From Primula veris (lineage: Eukaryota; Streptophyta; Magnoliopsida; Ericales; Primulaceae), in NCBI GenBank assembly GCA_963682055.1, contig OY821750.1, forward strand, positions 5,458,501-5,522,500: DNA of 64,000 nt, read 5' to 3'. The notes beneath the pieces were generated by a model, which saw nothing but the letters and a program-made list of their open reading frames with translations, did not search any database and was not told the origin of the DNA. Within the stretch, counting starts at the first letter, position 1. The number at the start of each line of letters is the position of its first letter. The translations under genes were made by a program, and so were the position numbers. This document shows, piece by piece, positions 1 through 11,100 of this stretch.

Positions 1-369
1 ACGAGTTTGAGAACTATGAGTTATCATATAGAATCATGTATGCCTCATTGGTTATCAGCTAACACGTCACTACATGTAAATAAGTGTACACACATGCACG
101 TTGGGTCATAACCTCGGGTCGGGGCTTCGGCTTTATTAGGGGGTTCAGCTTGGAAATGATTTCAAACTTAGGCATGGGCAGGTTGTGGTTGGGTTTCGTG
201 CGGTATGACTCTAGTTGAGCTTCGGTTTGATATCGATGTGAAGTGGTGTTCATTCAAATTTACGTGTCTCCATAAAAGTGGATGAAAACAGAATCAAATC
301 AACACTTGCCTACATCAGTTATGGTTTGGCCGAAGCATTTTATAAAGAAAACATCAAAATTTCAAAAGC
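1..369. repeat. gene-free stretch with a dispersed repeat fragment
   Basis: No coding signal was found. About 200-345 resembles 2675-2815 in the same orientation: both contain a GAGCTTCG-TTTGATA block, then GTGAAGTGGTGT or GCGAAGTGGTGT, CAAATTTA, TGTCTCC, and a GGATGAAAA run followed by AATCAAAT. These are two copies of a dispersed non-coding repeat of unknown class. Confidence 0.4.
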
Positions 370-412
370 TATTTCGGTGAGCATGGGATATGAACCATTT
401 AGCACCATCTGC

Positions 413-860
413 TTTATCAAAAATTCAATTTTCTCCCCTCTACTCTAATTTGTTTATTTTAGTGCCCTGTACAATATCAATCCATTCAATTTTGTACCTC
501 ATTCGTCAATTGTTTCACAAAATAGACGGCACGTGCTTGCATGTGAATAACTTTTGCTGGTTTTATGAGTTAGATTTATGTTTGGTAATAATTGGGATGA
601 ACCGAAGATAGAAAAATGTATTATTCTGTCCCTTATATTTATTTTTATTTTTTATTTTTTTATTGGATCTATGTTACAAATGATCAAAATACCCTTGTCG
701 TTAAAAGACGTTAATAGAATATGGTCACGTGCAGGCACGTGTCGTCCATTTTGTGAAGTAATTGACGGATGAGATACAAAATTGAATGAATTGATATTGT
801 ACAGGGCGCTAAAATGAACAAAATAGAGTAGATGAGAGAAAATTGAATTTTTGGTAAAGT
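413..860. mobile_element. foldback DNA transposon (MITE), possibly Mutator-type
   Basis: The arm at about 413-546 is repeated in inverted orientation at about 723-860. Shared blocks are CAAAAATTCAATTTTCTC, TACTCTA, GCCCTGTACAATATCAAT, CATTCAATTTTGTA and CACAAAATGGACG-like sequence. The inner ends carry CACGTG motifs. Arms of ~135 bp around a ~175 bp centre suit a foldback or Mutator-type element. The central open frames are short and unrecognised. No clear target-site duplication was identified, so the superfamily is a guess based on arm length. Confidence 0.55.
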
Positions 861-1079
861 ATATGATAGTAAACTCCACAATGACTTAGATGCGGGTCTA
901 TAATTCATTAAAGGTTTTGAAAACTTAGATGCGGGAAATGACAATCAAGATGCTGTATTTTCAAGAAAGAAAAATCACAAACTCCACAAATTGGCATGAC
1001 ATTCAAATGGATGACAGTCCTTGGCACCTAATTTTTAGATAAATATAGGGCCTTGTTTTTTTTTTAAAAGAATATAGGT

Positions 1080-1992
1080 CCTTGTTTGGTAGGGGTGTAT
1101 TTGTGTTGAGATTGTATTATAAATACCGCGGGTTCTATAAATAACATGTTTGTTACTCTCTTCGTTCATATTTAATTGTCCATTACGAAATTACGTGCAA
1201 TTTTGACTTGACAAGAACTTGTACCAAAATTCTCGGAATGAAATTTTTTAAAAATTGACCATATAGTTCAAATGTTAAATTTTATGATTAGATTTAAAAA
1301 AAAATCATTTCAACAATTTTGATAAAGTTATAAGCCAGTCAAAATTACACGTAATTTCGTAATAGGCAATTAAACAAGAACGGAAAGAGTAATAAAATTG
1401 TGTGTGTATTACAAGTAACGGTGGGATTAGAGAGGGGTGTTATTAAGATATTTAGTCCAACCATTTTTCTTAAATAACCAAACTAATATTTTATAACTCT
1501 TTAAAAAAAACTTTTATAAGTGTAACAAAAAATATTCTTACAAAAAAAAGTACCTACCAAGAATATTATATTTATTAATGTTTTACGTTACCATATTTTA
1601 CGACATGTGGACTTTATTTTCAACCTTATTGAATTTTACAATATTTTTGGAACCTGAGTCAAAATTTTCAACTTATTTTGTAAATGAGGAACGGCAATAC
1701 TCATCAAATTCAAATGATATTAATAGGTGTAATTAAATGATTACCTAAAATTATAGTTAATGAAAACGAAAATAAATAATTGTAATTTGATTAATTTATT
1801 GGTATCATTTAAGATGGGTAAAATTATAAATTAAAGAATATAGTCCGAACGCAACACCAATGCGAACAAACACTAAATTGGACTAGTTATCCGTACAAAT
1901 AATATCATAATCTTTTGTTATACCATCGTAATATCAATGTTACTTATAGTCCTAGGACTACGAGTAACACAACCAAACGAGGCCTATATAAA
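1080..1992. mobile_element. possible DNA element with CCTTGTTTGGT / ACCAAACGAGG ends
   Basis: GGTCCTTGTTTGGT near 1078-1091 is mirrored by ACCAAACGAGGCC near 1971-1983, a terminal pattern common in Harbinger/Tourist-like plant elements. The interior is non-coding and contains the Stowaway-like MITE at 1156-1389. Target duplications are ambiguous in the TA-rich flanks, so this is only a candidate. Confidence 0.3.
1156..1389. mobile_element. Stowaway-like MITE (Tc1/mariner type)
   Basis: The 234 bp element starts CTCTCTTCGTTC and ends GAACGGAAAGAG, matching the CTCCCTCCGTTC consensus of Stowaway MITEs. It is flanked by TA at 1154-1155 and 1390-1391. The inverted repeats extend for ~55 bp and share ATTACGAAATTACGTG and AATTTTGACT. 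It has no coding capacity. Confidence 0.75.
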
Positions 1993-2954
1993 AAATGCTG
2001 ATATATTATTCTAGTGATTTAGACAAGAAGCAGTGAATGATTAAATATTTAATTAATCTTTTTTTTATTAGTATAAAGTGTTACTCTAGTTGGTCTGTTT
2101 ACTTTCAATTTAAGATATTTCAAGTATAATATCGTTTGAACACATGATAACACTCCTAGTTAATCGTAATTTTGTTTATTTTGCATTACATTTAGATATC
2201 ACATTTTTCATAATTGTATACTATTTCTCTTATCAAAATTTAGTAGTAGCGTTATGAACTTAGCGATCATGTTCCCATGCCGATTTGAATTCATTTGTTG
2301 AACAGCTTATAATGCAATGGCTAGAAATAACGATTGACACATTCAATTATTTGTTAGAAATGGAAAATATATCCTCTATTGATATATTGGATAGTAGTCT
2401 TAAGTTATATTGTTCGCCTTTTTCTTAATTTCCAATAAAGTGCAATTTTTCTATTGAGTATTGAAAAGAGGTTTTTTTTTTTTTTGTATGCACGGGGCCT
2501 TATATATCCCAGGGTCGGCCCTGATGACAGTATGAGGGCGACAATTTTCTTTTGAGTTGATGTTCGTTCTCGTATAGCATGTCACTATTTCAAAGATGTA
2601 ATTTGTTTTGACACAATATATCGAACAAACAAGTATGAAATGCCCTTTGCACCATTCAGCGGAGTAAATATAACTCGAGTTGAGCTTCGATTTGATACCA
2701 GTGCGAAGTGGTGTTTCGTTCAAATTTATATGTCTCCAAAAAAAGGATGAAAATAGGATCAAATAAACATTTGTCTAAAGCAATTACAGTTTTGACCGAA
2801 TCACTTACATGGTTACTGCAAGTTTCCTAATTCGAATGATGATATTTATTATTTGACGTAATTAAAATTGAGGTGACATTCATAGGGTTATTTGAGACAT
2901 GGCTTGCAGCAATGGGAGGACGTCCTCCGGTTGCAATAATCACATATCAAGACT
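1392..2954. other. gene-free AT-rich stretch
   Basis: No gene was recognised. The longest open frame (2451-2762, minus) is antisense to the dispersed repeat also seen at 200-345 and has no protein family features. AGGGTCGGCCCTGA at about 2511-2524 resembles the terminus of some hAT elements and recurs (TAGGTCGGCCCTGATCA) near 42364, probably as debris. Confidence 0.4.
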
Positions 2955-4108
2955 TGGTTATAAAAAGACCTGAATGAAACTATTAAAGGCTCAAACAAAA
3001 CTATATGAACAAAGAAGAAGATTAAGTGGAACTATACCAAGTAAAGGCTTAAAAGAAACTATGAAAACCAAGTGAAAACTTGAATGAAACTATATGAGCC
3101 AAGTAAAGAATCAAACAAGATTAAATGAACCAAGTAGATGTTTAAATGGAACAATATAAAGTAAAGGATAAAAAAAACTGTGTAAACCACTCGAATCAAA
3201 CCATATGAACCAAATAAAGGCTCGAACAGATCTATACGAACCAAGTAGAAGTTTAGATGTAATTATACCAAGTAAAAGCATGGAAGACATTTATGTAAAT
3301 TCCATGTAAAGACTTGAATGAAACTATATGAACTAATTAGAAGTCTAGATGCAACTACCAAGTAAAGGCTCAAAAAAAAAAAAACATGGAAACCAAATAA
3401 AGACTTGAATGAAACTATATGAAGCAAGTAAAGGTTACTATATGAATCAAGTAGAAGTTTAAATGGAACTATACCAAGTAAGGTGTCAAACAAAACTACT
3501 AAGTTATAGTTCAAACAAAACTATATGAACCAAATAGAAGTTTAAATGGAACTATCCCCATTCAAAGTTTAAAACAACTATGTGACCCAAGTAAATACCC
3601 AAACAAAATTATATGAACCAAGTGGAAGTTCAAATGAACTATACCAAGTATAGAGGCTTAAATAAAACCATGGAAACCAAGTAAAAACTTGAATGAAACT
3701 ACATGAACCAAGTAAAGACTCAAAAGAAAATATATGAACCAAGTAGAAGTTTAAATGCAACTATACTATAAAGGGTTAAAAGAAACTATAAAAACCAAGT
3801 AAATACTTGAATGAAACTATATGAACCATGTAAAGGCTCGAACAGAGTTATATGAACCATGTAAAGACTCGAACAGAACTATATGAACCAAGGAGAAATT
3901 TTTGATGGAAATATACCAAGTAAAGGTTTAAAATAAACCATGGAAACCAAGTAAAGGCTTGAATGAAACTATAGGTACCAAGTAAAAGACTCAAACGAAA
4001 CTTATGAACCAGGTAGAAGTTTAAATGGAACTATACCAACTAAAGGGTTAAAAGAAACCATGGAAAGCAAGTAAACACTCACACAAAACTATATGAACCA
4101 AGTGGAAG

Positions 4109-4292
4109 CACTACAAAATAATGTTTTATTTAGTGAGAGTCAAAATCTGTCACAAGTCCGTCACTAATTTAAAAAGCTGTCACAAATCTGTCATAAATTG
4201 ATTAAACTGTCACAAAACCGTCGCTAATAAGCTCGTAAAAAAAAAAATACCGTTACTAATCCCGTCGTTATTTAAGTATTTTTTTTGTAGTG
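4109..4292. mobile_element. CACTA-type MITE inside the tandem array
   Basis: The 184 bp element begins CACTACAAAATAATG and ends TTTTTGTAGTG, the CACTA terminal signature. It has a 3 bp duplication AAG at 4106-4108 and 4293-4295, typical of CACTA. Removing it restores an ordinary array unit (AGTGGAAG joined to TTCAAATG). The interior has TGTCACAA/CCGTC sub-repeats and no coding sequence. Confidence 0.85.
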
Positions 4293-4795
4293 AAGTTCAA
4301 ATGAAACTGTAAGACTAAGTAAGAACTTAAAAGAAACTATATAAATCAAGTCGACACTGAGACAAAACTATATGAACCAAGTGGAAGTTCAAATCAAACT
4401 GTACGACCAAGGAAATGCTTAGAATAAACAATGTAAACGAAGTAAGACTCAAAACAAAACTATATGAACAAAGTGGAAGTTCAAATCAAACTGCACGACC
4501 AAGTAACTGCTTAAAAGAAACTAAATAAACAAAGTAAATACTCAAACAAAACTATATGAACCAATTGGAAGTTCAAATCAAACTGTAAGACTAAGTAAAC
4601 GCTTAAGGAAACTATATAAACCAGGTAAATACTCAAACAAACTATATGAACCAAGTGGAAGTTCAAATGAAACTGTAAGACCAACTAAATGCTTAAAATA
4701 AACTATATAAACCAAGTAAATACTCAAACAAAACTATATGAACCAAGTGAAAATACAAATCAAAATGTAAGACCAAGTAAGTACTTAAAAGAAAC

Positions 4796-5980
4796 TGTTG
4801 AACCATGAGTTCAATAATTGATTTTGATTATAAATGTGATTATGATTTAATGATTTTACAATTCGATGATATAAAATTTGATCTTTTTCAAAAATAGAAA
4901 ATATATTTTTCAGTACTTAAAATGATAAAGCACTCAATAATGAAGTCAACGGTTCAAACGGAAGTCGATTCGGAGTCCGAACGAGCAAATTACGAGTGTT
5001 TCAAAAATTAGAAAAAATCAGTTCAGACATCTCGATCGATCGAGATAAAGCCCGATCGATCGAAAATGGTCCAAAAAGTTCCAGTGAATCTCGATCCATT
5101 GAGATACAGTCCGATCGATCGAAACTATTGCAAGTACAAATTTTTTCAGAAATCTCGATCCATCGAGATTTAGCCCGATCGATCACGATTCAGTCCGTTT
5201 CAAAAAAATTGTTTTCTGCTTTTTTGGAAATAAGCTATTACCCATTGTATAATACACCCAACAACTCTAAACGATCATCTATGGACCAATGGGCATTTTG
5301 GTTATTCAAATACACCACAACCTCTCTCCAAAACACATCGGTCACCATCCCCCAATCTCTCTCCATCTTGAACACAAAAAAACTCAATTGTTGAACAAAA
5401 AAGACTCAAAAAGGAAAAAATGAGGAGAAAATTGATCAAGCTCAAACAACATAAAAAACTCACCAATTAACTTATTTAGAAGCAATAAAATAGTGAGTGT
5501 GGTTACATTGTTTTAACAAAATTGTGAAGAGCAAATTTATAAGTTCAATTGTGAGTGAGTGTTTGAGTATAAGATTTTAAGGTAAAATGTTGGTTAAAAA
5601 TTCTAGGTTAAACACTTGGATAGTTATAGATTGAACGAGAGTCGTTGACTCGCCTTTTGTGTAGTCTTTCACTTGTATCAAGATTATATCATCGGGTAGA
5701 GAGTGAGCAAATCGGTTGATTAGCTCGATAGTACTTGAAATCTTGGGAAAAAAATTATAGTGAAATACTCGGTAGCGTGAATACCGAGAAGAGGACGTAG
5801 GCGGGTTTATTCATAAATTGTGCGCATGTTTCAATTTATTCATAAATTATTATCGCATATTTATTGTCGCAAATATATATTGAGCTAGTTGGGTTGTTAG
5901 TTAAGATTAGAAATTTATTTCCACGAAATACGCCAAAAATCTTATTCACCCCCTTTAAGTTTTAGCCGCACGGACCAACA
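4796..5980. mobile_element. solo LTR (1185 bp), probably Copia-type
   Basis: The segment starts TGTTGAACC and ends GGACCAACA (TG...CA with TGTTG/CAACA inverted ends). It is flanked by GAAAC at 4791-4795 and 5981-5985, a 5 bp target duplication that re-forms an array unit. There is no gag, pol, primer site or second LTR, so it is a solo LTR left by recombination. The first third carries a cluster of palindromic CTCGATCGATCGAGAT-like blocks (about 5030-5190). The ORF at 4996-5394 overlaps these and is not regarded as a gene. Read on the minus strand, the GGGGGTGAATAAG block near the start resembles Copia LTRs of the SIRE/Angela kind, from memory only. Confidence 0.8.
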
Positions 5981-7961
5981 GAAACTATATAAACCGATTA
6001 AATACTCGAATAAAACTATATGAACCAAGTGGAAGTTCAAAAGAAACTCTAAGAGCAAGTAAAGGCTTAAAAAAATTGAAAATCAAGTAAACTTAAACAT
6101 GTGAAACGAGTTAAATGTAAATATACCAAGTAAAAGGTTGGAAGGAACTATGTAAAGCAGGTAACGAAACTGTATGAACCTAGTTGAGACTCTAACAAGA
6201 CTATATGAACCAAGTAAAGGATTAAAATAAACTATGTAAACCAAGTACACACTCAAGCAAAACTATATGAACCAATTGGAAGTTCAAACAAAATTGTATG
6301 ATTAAGTAAAGGCTTAAGAGAAAATATATAAACCAAGTAAATACACAAACAAAACTGTAAGACCAATTAAAGGGTTAAAAGAAACTATATAAACCAAGTG
6401 AACGTAAAAATAAAACTATATAAAAGAATGAGGCCTAAGTGAAAGTATAAATGAATCTGTAAGACCAAGTAAACGCTTAAAAGACACTAGACGAACCAAG
6501 TATAAGTTCAAATGAAACTATACGAACCTACTAAAGGATTAAAAGAAACTATAGAAACCAAGTAATTACTCAAACAAAACTATATGAATCAATTGGAAGT
6601 TCAAACAAAACTGTAAGACCAAGTAAAGTCATAAAACAAACTATAGAAACCAAGTGAAAGTAAAAAAATGAAACTATATATGTTAGTGTAATAAAAGTAA
6701 ATCCCACATAACTGTAAGTACCAAGTGGAATCTGAAATGAATTTGTAAGACCAAGTAAGCGCTTAAAAGAAATTAAATGAATCTAATGGAAGTAAAAATG
6801 AAACTATATGAACTAAGTAAAGAATCAAACAAAACTATATGAATCAAGTAAAAGTTCAAACGAAACTATCAAACCAAGCCTTAAAAGAAACTATATGAAC
6901 CAAGTAAATACTTAAACAAAACTATATAAACCAAGTAAAAGTTCAAACGAAACTATCAAACCAAGTAAAGGCTTAAAAGAAACTATAGAAACCAAACGGA
7001 AGTAAAAATGAAACTATATGAACCAAGTAAATACTCAAACAAAACTATATAAATCAAGTAAAAGTTCAAACGAAACTATCAAACCAAGTAAAGGCTTAAA
7101 AGAAACTATAGAAACCAAGCGGAAGTAAAAATGAAACTATATGAACCAAGTAAATACTCAAACAAAACTATATGAATCAAGTGAAAGTTCAAACGAAACT
7201 ATAAAACCAAGTAAAACCATAAAAAAACTATATGAATCAAGCGGAAGTTCAAATAAAACTATATGAACCAATTAAATACTCAAACAAAACTATATAAATC
7301 AAGTAAAAGTTCAAACGAAACTATCAAACCAAGTAAAGGCTTAAAAGAAACTATAGAAACCAAGCGGAAGTAAAAATGAAACTATATGAACCAAGTAAAT
7401 ACTCAAACAAAACTATATGAATCAAGTGAAAGTTCAAACGAAACTATAAAACCAAGTAAAACCATAAAAAAACTATATGAATCAAGCGGAAGTTCAAATA
7501 AAACTATATGAACCAATTAAATACTCAAACAAAACTATATGAAGCAAGTTGAAGTAGAAATGAAACTATACGAACCAAGTAAATACTCAAACAAAACTAT
7601 ATGAACTAAGTAAAGATTCAAACAAAACTATATGAATCAAATGAAAGTTTAAATAAAACTATATGAACAAATTAAATACTCAAACAAAACTATATGAATC
7701 AATTAAATACTCAAACAAAACTATATGAATCAAGTTTAAATAAAACTATATGAACCAATTAAATACTCAAATAAAACTATATGAACCAATTAAATACTCA
7801 AATAAAACTATATGAAGCAAGTTGAAGTAGAAATGAAACTATATGAACCAAGTAAATGCTTAAAAAAACTATACAAACCAAATGAAAGTAAAATTGAAAC
7901 TATACGTATGTTTTAGTGTAATAAAAAGTAAACCCAACATTTTTTGGGTCATTTTGATACA

Positions 7962-7994
7962 AAACCCTAATTCCGCCTCCACCATAAACCCTAA
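7962..7994 (+). promoter_or_regulatory. two telo-box motifs of the fibrillarin promoter
   Basis: AAACCCTAA occurs at 7962-7970 and again at 7986-7994, 15 nt apart. Telo-boxes are a known promoter element of plant genes for ribosomal proteins and nucleolar factors. They lie 134-166 nt upstream of the ATG, just before the TATA stretch, as expected for a growth-linked nucleolar gene. Confidence 0.75.
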
Positions 7995-8002
7995 TCTTAG
8001 CC

Positions 8003-8014
8003 TATATATATATA
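8003..8014 (+). promoter_or_regulatory. TATA box region of fibrillarin gene
   Basis: TATATATATATA lies 9 nt downstream of the second telo-box and ~115 nt upstream of the ATG. The spacing leaves room for a short leader containing the CT-rich tract. A transcription start would be expected near 8035-8050, which is inferred. Confidence 0.55.
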
Positions 8015-8031
8015 CATACATATTAACACTT

Positions 8032-8074
8032 CTTTCTCACTCTCTCTCTCTCTCTCTACCCACTTATTTCTCAC

Positions 8075-8113
<39 letters not shown>
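8032..8113. repeat. CT-rich microsatellite in 5' leader
   Basis: Two TC/CT dinucleotide runs (about 8038-8058 and 8080-8113) are separated by a short non-repeat. They lie in the inferred 5' UTR. CT-rich leaders are common in plant housekeeping genes. The run also creates a spurious serine/leucine reading frame. Confidence 0.85.
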
Positions 8114-8117
<4 letters not shown>

Positions 8118-8127
8118 ACCCTGAAGA

Positions 8128-11100
8128 ATGAGACCTCCATTTAGAGGTATCATATTTATAATTTATTCATATGTTATGTATATAAGCTTAATTGGTCATA
8201 TGTAAGAAGCTTTTGTTGCTTGTTATTTGTTTTTTCTATAAAAAAAAGACTGTTTATTAAATGGGTTTATACCAATTTTAAAGAAAAGTATGTTCTTTTA
8301 GTTGATTTTATAGCAAAGTTTGATTAGTTTTATGCCAATATATGATTTTGAAGATTAAAACTGTTGTTTTAGTTGTTTTTGTAGCAAGTTTGATTAGTTT
8401 TATGCCAATATATGATTTTTATGATTAAAACTGTTGTTTCAGTTGATTTTATAGCAAGATATGATTTTTAATAAATAATAGCTGTTGTTGGTATATTATT
8501 TATATCAAGCTCTGTTTTGAAGATTATAACTGTTGTTTTAGTTGAGTAGTAGCTAATCAGGTTGGTTATTTAATTTGAGTAAAAAAAACTAATTTAATTG
8601 GGGGTGAAACTGAACAACTTAAGCTTTTAAGCACCCAAGCCAAATAGAAGTTAAAATAAATTAACCTAGAAACATGCCCTTTATACCAATTTTATATTTT
8701 AAGAGATCAACTGTTGTTTTAGTTTGTTTTAGGTTTGTTTGTCTCATCATTTTTAGCTTATATGATTCGTTTTTAGCATGAGGGAAAATCTAATTTAATT
8801 GGGCTTAAAGCTTCCATCTTTTAAACTCCTTAGCTCAAAATATTCAACAAAACTTCCCCTTTATCTTCGGCTTCTAATGTTATAATTTAATATTATTTAA
8901 TTTGATTTAAGCTTGTTTGGATGCTACATTTTCAGCTTATACGGTGATTTTTTTTAGCTGGGGGAGAATTTAATTGAAATTATTGAAGCACCTTAACCAA
9001 ACACAGTCTTGCATCTAATCTAATCTTAAAAAGCCAAACAAAATTGAGCTTAAAATTGTCAACCAAACAGTCCCTGTCCCTTCATACCAATCTCCTATTT
9101 CTATGGGGTAAAAGCTTAGCTTTTAAGCACTTTAACCAGTGAGTGTTGTACCAATCTTGTCTTTCATATCAAACTTCAATTCTAAAGAACAAAGTATTTT
9201 GCAAGGGAAAAATAAGCAACTAACCTAAACAAGCGACAATTTTACCTTTTATTTTAATTAAATTTAGCTCATAATCTGCACCCAAATGGGCCTTTTATTT
9301 TAAACTTAAAGAACAACAATATTTTGCAATGGGAAAAAAGCTTGAGCATTTGATCACCATGACCAGTTACAGTTTTACCTTTTAATATAGAAAGTTTTAG
9401 TATTTATCTCAGAATAAGCTTTCAATATCAAATGTCAATTATAAAGATAAAAAAATTTGTAGGTGGTGGCGGTGACCGTGGCGGTAGAGGTCGGGGAGGT
9501 GGCGGAAGGGGACGCGGTGGTAGTGGTGGTAGATTTGGTGACCGAGATGGAGGTAGCGCAATGAGGGGGCGTGGAGGTGCCCGAGGCCGTGGTGGTGACA
9601 GGGGTAGGGGGCGAGGACGTGGTCGAGGTGGGCCCGGGATGAAGGGTGGGAACAAGGTTGTAGTCGAGCCACATAGACATGAAGGGGTGTTTATTGCTAA
9701 GGGTAAAGAAGATGCTCTTTGTACTAAGAATATGGTGCCTGGTGAGGCTGTGTACAATGAGAAGAGGGTCTCTGTTCAGGTTGTTGGATTACCCTTTTTT
9801 GTTTTGTTAGTTTTGTTTTTGTTTAGTCTGTTTTTTTGAAGAGGATGAAATTATTTTGTTGTGCATATTGTATGTGTTTATGTTGCCTGGTTTATAAATC
9901 TTATTTGAATTACCCTTTTTGTTTTGTTCTGTTTTTTTTAGGTTGTTTTTTTGAAGTAGATGAAGATTATTTTGTTGTGCATATTGCATGTGTTTTTTGT
10001 TGCCTGCTTTATAAATCTTAGTTATAGCTTCTGGAAAACATTAGCAAAAATAATGTGCTTTGAAACTAGCCATTCATTTTTTACAAGGATTAAGTAAGAA
10101 CTTGATGTTAAAGCCTGCTATCAAACTACTAATACAGTGTTTTCTTTGTTTTGTTGTATGGGTGTTATTTGTTTGTGTTGGTGTAAAGGATTTGTTCGGT
10201 TGGAGATTTGAAGCAAATACTTTGTTCATTTGAGACTATGATTGTTGGCGAGTACCTGCAATCAAACTGCCGATACCCTTCTTTTATTTTTAGTTTTGTT
10301 GTATTTTAATTTGTTTTCTTTGAGATGGAGGTTGATGAGTTGTTTGTTTGTATTGCTTGTGTTGATGCATTTAAGAATGTTTGTTTCTTTTTTAAATATA
10401 AATCATATAAGCTTTAAGACAATACATGCCATGTTTTTATACCAAATAAACTATATTTTCTGAAGTCCCTAGAATAGAAGTCACATTTTATGTGAGTATC
10501 TGCAACCAATTAAGCAAGATCTAAGATGGAATGAATTGCCAAGTCAGGACTTACTAAGATGGAATTTACTACTGGAAATGCTTTTTTTTTTAGTACTTTT
10601 TGTTTGATAGCTCTTTTCAACGAGTAATAAGGAATCTGCTTAAGTAGTTCTAAGACTGACTGTGCTTTGGATTATATGCGTGTTTATTTGTTTGGGGTTT
10701 ATAAAGTTTATTATCTTGTATGTAGCTAGTCCTCATGTAGAGAGTTTGTTTGGCCACAACTTTATGGTTATATTTTATATAATCCTTTGGTTTGTAGGTA
10801 TCATCGTTCTTTTGGTATGAAAAGTCTGTCCATTTATTAAAATACTTGACAAAACAAGATCTATCAAATTTTCAATTTGTAACATAAACAGTGTAATTCA
10901 AAAGCTACATAATACAACAACATGCTTGTGATGATGTTGAATTTGATAGTCTGGTATTTCTTGCTTAAAAATGTCTTTAGTAGTTGTGTTGGTATATATA
11001 GAAAATTCTTGTCTGAAATCTGCCGAGCCTTGGCTCTATGTTTCATTGCTTGATTATGACAGGTTGTATACTTGATGAGCTAGTCTTCTTTTTTATTATC

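Larger units (their letters stand above)
2955..7905. repeat. ~5 kb degenerate tandem array, ~31 bp unit
   Basis: A unit of the form AAACTATATGAACCAAGTAA plus ATACTCAAACA (31 nt) recurs with variants (AAGTGGAAGTTCAAATG, AAGTAAAGGCTTAAAAG) over nearly 5 kb. Excluding its two insertions, the array is about 3.6 kb. Divergence is high in the first half. Homogeneity rises toward 7900, where a higher-order duplication with a 245 bp offset is visible (about 7046 versus 7291). Open frames in it are short and do not follow the 31 bp period, which is not a multiple of three, so it is not coding. It ends just before the fibrillarin promoter. Confidence 0.85.

Noticed and set aside
2955..7905. Minus-strand hydrophobic open frames at 3059-3760
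   Set aside because: They arise from the tandem array; the 31 bp period shifts frame each unit and no protein repeat results.
9428..9839. Open frames on both strands over the Gly/Arg-rich exon, including a 109-codon proline-rich minus-strand frame
   Set aside because: They are the real fibrillarin exon 2 read in wrong frames, or the exon extended into intron 2.
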